A DNA stretch of 64,000 bases from Nannobrachium achirus (taxonomy: Eukaryota > Chordata > Actinopteri > Myctophiformes > Myctophidae): positions 56,572,671-56,636,670 of the forward strand of contig OY997640.1 in the NCBI GenBank assembly GCA_963921795.1, read 5' to 3'. The position numbers and the translations under genes were made by a program. How positions within the stretch are numbered: position 1 is the stretch's first letter; every line of letters starts with the position of its first letter. Shown here piece by piece: positions 58,161 to 64,000 of the stretch. Below the pieces are notes generated by a model. The model ran no database searches and was not told the origin of the DNA. It saw only the letters and a list, made by a program, of their open reading frames with translations.

Positions 58161-58640
58161 TGTTGACAGACAACATCCTTTACAAGGGAATATCGAGCTG
58201 GATTTGTAATGATCATATTTATATTGCAGCCTTGAACTTAATTGTAGTCATTCACCCAAAGATATTTTTTTTTCTGTATGTACCAGGAAAAGAGTTGTTT
58301 GCGCTCTTCGAATTAATTGCCTCTCAACATGTAGTAATTAAGGCGGACAATGTTGTTCTCAAGTTGATTCCACATCTAAAATAGCACTGAGCCCACAACA
58401 ACCCCATAGTGGGAGAGTGGAACATGCAAACAATTAAGAGAAACAACGCTTTGAGATGGCCGCGCACGTCCACCCACTCACACCCCTGTGTGCTGATAAC
58501 CTTTCAAATTTGTAAAATTAATTGAGAAAATTAATTTCTCCTCATTGCCAACCAAGACAATAATCACAAGTTATTATATAACTGTCCCCGCCAGCGTATA
58601 TTGAGGCAACGAAGCATGACATAATTGCCATTCACTTTTT
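58160..58640. other. Repeat-free block, candidate conserved non-coding DNA
   Basis: GAATTAATTGCC, GTAGTAATTAAGG and AAAATTAATTGAG provide clustered homeodomain-type cores in an otherwise balanced, repeat-free segment. Conservation is inferred only. Confidence 0.3.
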
Positions 58641-58785
58641 AGGTTTATTTCCTGAAAGGTTATGTAAGGTTATGTGAAGAGGGTAAGCTACGCACACGTT
58701 CTATGCCATGCCATAGATTGTCTTGACTTGCAAGTCAAGTAAAACAATGCTGCTATTGATGTTAGTTTTTATATGCATTCAATAT

Positions 58786-58975
58786 AATTGTATTGAGGAA
58801 CAGTATCTAGAGTACAGAGTAAGTTTCTGACTGGGCAGTATGGGCTGTCATTCCAAGAATTGGTTGACAGGTTGTCACTATTTGACAGTCTGGCGATGAC
58901 AAACCCATATTTAGCTCATACTGCCCAGTCAGTCAGAAACATACTGTGCCCTTTAGATACCTCAATACAATGATA
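58786..58975. mobile_element. Foldback element with TTTCTGACTGGGCAGTATG arms
   Basis: TGTATTGAGG, TATCTAGAG and GTTTCTGACTGGGCAGTATG at the left are mirrored by CATACTGCCCAGTCAG, TCAGAAAC, TAGATA and CCTCAATACA at the right. About 190 bp; no coding capacity. Confidence 0.75.
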
Positions 58976-59840
58976 TATAGTGTGCACTGTGTGCACACAG
59001 ACAAACAAGACATCAGAAAACAACGTGTCATATGTCGTCTTTTATTTTACTGAACAGATTATTTTACGAAGGACGCAGTCATTCAATGATGACCTAGTGT
59101 TTATTCATACGCTTGTCCACCCAGCTCTCATTGACTTCAATGCATTCCATTCCGTCTGGCTCCAGTTTATTGCCGCCCAGTGCAGCAAACCTGCCAGCTG
59201 GAATTGCTGGACCAAGAAAGTGACGTTCATGTCCTTATTTACCTAAGCACGTATTTACATAGCCTCAATCTGGGAACCCATCATCAAAGAAAGTGCGACG
59301 CCCACTCGGTCTGTCAGCCATCATTGACTCTGTCTCGAGAGATTGACATAGCCTTGATTCCAGAGATCCCACAGCCTGTCTGCCAATTGGCAATGATGAC
59401 CTTAAACTAACCAATAAAACCACAGCATGGCCATCCGTCCAGGCTATGCGACCGTCCACGCCTATTATCTCATAGCCCGAAGCCCAAACTACATGCAGAC
59501 TTGGCCAATCTGTTGAAGGAAAACACCTTGCAGACAAACAGACAGTTTTCTCAATTTTATAGGATTTTAAAGTAGGATAGTATAGGGTTGCAATCTGATG
59601 GATTTTGAAATATGGTATTATTCAGTGTCCAGAGCTATTCGTCAAGCAGAAGAGGAATTCAAATAACAGTCTGTAACTGTCCTTATAGACTTTTGACTCT
59701 CTTGCATGAACATTGCCAAACTTCCAGCAGCTCAGTATTTCATTTATTTTTGATTATTTTGATTTGGTTTTGACTCTTAGGGCCCTTACCCCTTAAGCCT
59801 AAACTTTTTTGTAAATGTTAGTATTTTAATAGGTGGCGTG
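58976..59840. other. Single-copy DNA
   Basis: Open frames have no recognised domain. Confidence 0.35.
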
Positions 59841-59846
59841 CAAGAT

Positions 59847-59925
59847 ATGGCCCTTAAAAGTCGGGCCATATCTGTGGCCCAACTGGACTGAAGATATGGC
59901 CCAAAGTTGGGCCATATCTGTCTGT
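59847..59925. repeat. Short inverted/direct repeat cluster of GATATGGCCC
   Basis: GATATGGCCC occurs directly at about 59847 and 59893, and inverted as GGGCCATATC at about 59864 and 59910. Confidence 0.8.
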
Positions 59926-60915
59926 ACCCGTGCTGTGTTTCATTCTCGCTGCTGTTGCTGCTATCTATGATACCAAAATGTCCCTCCGGGATCAATAAAG
60001 GTTTATCTTAAATGAATAAAGAGAAAGGCGGTGGCCTTATTTGCGCTTGCACCACCACCTTATTAAAGTGGATACAAAGCCAAACATAGTTTATCCCTGA
60101 ATCAGCTACAAGAAAGAAAAAGAAAACCATGAATACTAAGTGGACTTTTTTTTTATTCAAACCTTTGCCTTAAAGAAGATGTGCAGCCGAGGACAGACAT
60201 TTTTAGAATTTGACATATTTCTCTGTTTGATTGCATCAGACAAAATAATTATTTTCACTCAACCAACAAGCTGGGCCAATGTATTACCACAATATCTGGT
60301 CTTCTGTTTACATCCATTTTCCAGTGGAAAAACACATTAAAACTTTCTTATTTTCAAGTTGTGACGACGCTCTCATTTTTGACTGACAGGTCTGTAATAA
60401 GATTCCAAGGAACAATTTAGTGGCTCTATACTACCCACCAATTACAAGCCAGTTACCGAAAGCACAAGGACATGTCCATCTACCCTCAGTACATACTCAC
60501 GTCTGTTGCATACTCATGAATGCATGCACATTTCTTTTGACTTTGTGCTGATAAAAGAATTGCAGGAAAAAGAAACCCTGTCTGCCTTTTCCCCCTTAGC
60601 TTATGAGTGGCAGGGGTTCTTGGATTTCTGGTAATGCTGCATTCAAGACCACCTAAAGCAATAACAAGTCAGGACCAAGGGAGTGCAAGGCAGGGCAGAG
60701 ACCAAAGGGGATCAAGACTGAGACCAGAGGGGGATCGAGACTGAGACCGGGTGAGAGCGATACCAAGACAAGAAGTATTTCTAATCCTATAGAGGCCATG
60801 ATGACCAAATAGGCTAATTGTTTTTTCAAGGTACAACAGAAGTCTTTATTAATTTAAATAAAATAAAGTACAGATACATAGTGTACATACTACTACTGTA
60901 ATTGTATATAGCAAA
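59926..60915. other. Single-copy DNA
   Basis: No supported features. Confidence 0.35.
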
Positions 60916-60918
60916 TAT

Positions 60919-61016
60919 TATTTTACTGACTTGCTCTGACTGAAAGCTCGGAATTGGGTTATTAATTGGGTTATTATTTTACTGACTTGCTCTGACTGAA
61001 AGCTCGGAATTGGGTA
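60919..61016. repeat. Tandem duplication of a ~54-bp unit
   Basis: TTATTTTACTGACTTGCTCT and ACTGAAAGCTCGGAATTGGG occur twice, separated by TTATTAATTGGG. Confidence 0.9.
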
Positions 61017-61700
61017 TAATAAAGACAAAACAGTATACGGTAAAGGTCTTTTCACACGTGAAAATAGCATGAAAATAAAAAAATCTACCTCACAATATGT
61101 CAATCACGTTTGCACACTGCCGCCCGTTTCGTATTTATTTTCGGACCAGGGTTGATTTTTTTTTCGATTTTCGCATCTGTCGCCACTGAGTCCCTTGCTC
61201 TCTCTCTCTCTCTTTCCTCTCTCTCCCCCTGGCCTCCGGATTTCTAAAACGCAACGAAAAAACGCAGTGCAGTGTGCAACCAGCTTAACACCTTACAATT
61301 CTACTGACTGACACCTTGGCCTACTATAATAATGCCCTAAATTTAAAAGTATGAGTAAATAGATTACACCACTGTTACAGTATGATATCATTTTACAAAC
61401 TAGGGTGCTCCGTGGAGTTTATATCTCTGCCAGGCTATGTTGCCTATATCCATGACCATGGCCGTGTAAACTGTGGGTTGAAGCTGCCAGGAACTGAGGG
61501 AAATAGCATGTTTACAACCTACGGTTCAACTTCTTTGCATTTGTGGCACGCCCTATGGGCAGACAAAAGGGGGCTTTTGGATTAACGCCCTCAACATGTG
61601 ACTCCAATTTGAGTGATTGAATGCTGCGTTCAGGATATATCCACGGGTTTCCAACGTCCCATAGTGCATTGCTCAGACGTTGTACCGAGCTTCCGGCGCC
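61017..61700. other. Single-copy DNA with a hAT end fragment
   Basis: AGATTACACCACTG near 61360 resembles the family F right terminus. CT-rich run near 61195-61230. Confidence 0.35.
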
Positions 61701-61707
61701 GCAGCCG

Positions 61708-61772
61708 AGTGTGATTTACAAGCTCAAAACGGGCTGCATCTGCGACGCGACGTGAGCTTGTATGTCTGCTGT
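61708..61772. repeat. Degenerate hairpin module, copy 26
   Basis: GATTTACAAGCTCAAAACGG faces CGACGTGAGCTTGTATGTCT and GCTGTTAAACC. Clearly eroded but collinear with the family. Confidence 0.65.
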
Positions 61773-62610
61773 TAAACCGGAAGTGTGGTCCAAATAATCT
61801 CCAGTAAACTCCCGCGGAAACAGGTGGATAAATGTTTGTGTAAGGAATACAGTAGGCTCCTCCCACTAAATTTGGAAGCCGACAGTATGAAGTATCAAAA
61901 CCCTGTTTTCAACAAATATTGACTCCAGAGATCATGTGTAACTCAAAGAAATCATGTTCTCCAACAAACAGTGGAAGACATAGCATTTGGTGTCCCCTGT
62001 GTACAGTATACCTTGCTTTGTTTAGAGGCCTCATTATGCAATAAATATCATAATTACACAATTTCGGGCACGTTTTTTGTTAATAGACCCCTTCCACTAA
62101 CCTTGGAAGTCAATCATAGGCAATCATAATGGAATATGAAAAATGTTTATCACTCCAGAGATAATGTGTGAGTGCAATTTCTGAGTTTTGGATCAAATCT
62201 GGAGGAGTGCAGAAAATGCTATTGGCAAAAAATAAGTCATAAATGGCTGTAATGTAGCCTATATGGGGAGGTGTGTTATAATCCAAAGTCATTTTGAGGA
62301 ATTATAGCCCACAATGTAAAGTGGGCTGGAATAGCGCCACCATAATGGAGATTTGAAAAATGTGAGGTGGAGTCTTTAAATATAACTCTATGGGTGGAGT
62401 GTCTTCCTTGCCTATAGAGGATGCCTGCACAAAACGTTTGCAAGATCAGCTCCAGACTCACTCAGAGTCTGTCCTCAGAGGACTCTGCATTTCTCTAAAG
62501 TTTGCTACGCAGCTTTAAGAGACTTCCTGTAAATATATGGATGCTATTTTGGTTTTGGTTAATTCTCTGATTTATTGTTGAATTAATTACTTAATTTTCT
62601 CAGGCCTGGC
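61773..62610. other. Single-copy DNA
   Basis: No supported features. Confidence 0.35.
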
Positions 62611-62617
62611 AGACATA

Positions 62618-62622
62618 CGCTG

Positions 62623-62690
<68 letters not shown>

Positions 62691-62740
62691 TGTGCGTGCG
62701 CGTGTGCGCGTGTGTGTGTGTGTGTGTGTGTGCGTGTGCA
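62618..62740. repeat. (TG)n(TGCG)n microsatellite
   Basis: Short TG runs flank about 14 GTGC units. Confidence 0.96.
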
Positions 62741-63025
62741 AGCCAAGTGCAGCCAGTGGCTAGAGATCCCATAGCCTGCAGGGATGTAAATAGCAACAGA
62801 GGTAACCGTGACAACAGATGCCAAAGCCCGAACTCTGAATCTCCGGTGTTCACACAAAAATGCTAATACAGCTTAAATTACTTGAAAAACAGCCTTCCTC
62901 ACAGTCTTCAAGCGTTAATGGTCAATGCCCGTGTGCGAAGGAGCGAATACACTTCCCGGCACCGGCGTCTGGCACGTGCCGCTGCCAGAAAATGTATTCG
63001 CTGTCCCTCGTTCAGATCAAAGCAT

Positions 63026-63057
63026 TAGACAGACAGACAGATAGACAGACAGATAGA
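63026..63057. repeat. (AGAC)n short tandem repeat
   Basis: AGACAGACAGAC with AGAT interruptions. Confidence 0.9.
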
Positions 63058-63725
63058 AATGCTTGATTTTGTACAAAATAACACAAAAAGAACATGTAAC
63101 ATCCATTGTGCTCACGGTGTACTCTCAGAGTCTCAGGAGATGTGATTCCGGGATGATTTGAGGTAGTATGGTTAATTTTTGTTTCCGTCTAGTTAACTAG
63201 ACCGAGGGAATTAAAGAAAAATGGCTCATTTGCTATGTGCAAATGAGCAAGTCCTCTGGGAATTGTGTAACAGCTTGGAGTTTGTTCTATATACCAAGTT
63301 TGTTTGATGAATGCCAAATGTTGTGTGCTGGAAAGTGCATTCATGTCTCATTGTTGTTTACACATGAGTGCATGCAGATGTTTGGCAGAGTGAAGCTTTG
63401 AGGACTGCTCTCCTGATAGCTGCACAGTAATGTTCAATCATTGTCAAGTGGTTTGCTGGCATCTGCTTTCATGTGTTATGTGAACAACAGTAGGAGGATT
63501 ATGGATATGGACATGATAATGAGTTTTTTATTAAGATTTACAGCTAGGAGGATACCGACATACAATATGATCATGTCCTTCATGCCCTTGCTGTTTGGTT
63601 ACAGCAACTGTTCACTGGGGAGGGGGATCTAACCCTCACCCTCTGTGAACTCTACACGTATTACACTCTTCTTCTCTGTCAGGTGACAAGAAGTGACTGG
63701 CAATTGCATGCAATTCATTTAGATC
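63058..63725. other. Single-copy DNA
   Basis: No supported features. Confidence 0.35.
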
Positions 63726-63795
63726 AGAGGTCTTCAAAGCTTTTGGCCAAGCTGAGAGAGAGCTGAACAGGGACCTACATATTATTGTGTATTGT
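63726..63795. mobile_element. hAT left-end fragment
   Basis: CAGAGGTCTTCAAAGCTTTT is a family C-like hAT terminus. No right end is found before the window ends. Confidence 0.45.
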
Positions 63796-64000
63796 ACAGT
63801 ATGAATTCATTCATTTATTTAGAGAAAGCCTTCCATGCAACTTGAGGCATGAGGCTTGATAGGGAGCTAGATCGCCATGTTTGACTGATTGTCTCACCAA
63901 TGCTGTAATTTGCAAACTTAACAAGAGCAAATTACACATGAAGTTTGCATTTACACAGATAGTCAAGTACTCGACCTTTCCGCATAATAACTCTGTCAAA

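Overview
The window looks like repeat-rich teleost fish DNA without a clear functional gene. The signs are many very long CA/TG tracts, tRNA-derived SINEs, fish-type LINE remnants with degenerate reverse transcriptase, dense non-autonomous hAT elements with 8-bp target duplications, a Kolobok-like TTAA element and several foldback elements. No bacterial gene, operon, CRISPR array or intact open reading frame of convincing length is visible. Most long open frames lie in CA/TG tracts and are artefacts. The species cannot be named from the sequence.

Layout. 0-13 kb: hAT and other inverted-repeat elements, a LINE 3' end (about 3.4 kb), a SINE with flanking duplications (5.13-5.38 kb), long single-copy stretches and simple repeats. 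13-24 kb: foldback elements, hAT copies, a LINE remnant (17.5-18.0 kb), a CpG-rich patch (20.6-21.04 kb), and a 782-bp GC-rich foldback element carrying telomere-type repeats (22.89-23.67 kb). 23.7-26.9 kb: repeat-poor and AT-rich, a candidate conserved non-coding block. 27-36 kb: hairpin elements, LINE fragments, a three-arm foldback (32.06-32.86 kb), and a minisatellite whose unit carries a CArG-box consensus. 36-42 kb: LINE remnant, a palindrome-rich DNA transposon remnant, and a five-exon minus-strand pseudogene (39.84-41.55 kb). 42-57 kb: many hAT copies, paired foldbacks, a Kolobok-like element, and a LINE disrupted by a hAT element and a SINE. 57-64 kb: simple repeats and mostly single-copy DNA with another candidate conserved block (58.16-58.64 kb).

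The most striking signal is a dispersed palindromic hairpin module, with arms built on AAATAGCAGATCTACAAGC. I count about 25 complete, half or eroded copies, often at the centre of non-autonomous elements whose terminal repeats differ from one another. Its stems fall into subfamilies that differ on both arms. It is either a mobile palindrome in its own right or a core shared by several element families. The best gene-like object is the pseudogene at 39.84-41.55 kb: all exon boundaries are in phase 0, three exons carry one net single-base indel each, and another ends in a stop codon. All family names come from memory of motifs; no database was searched.
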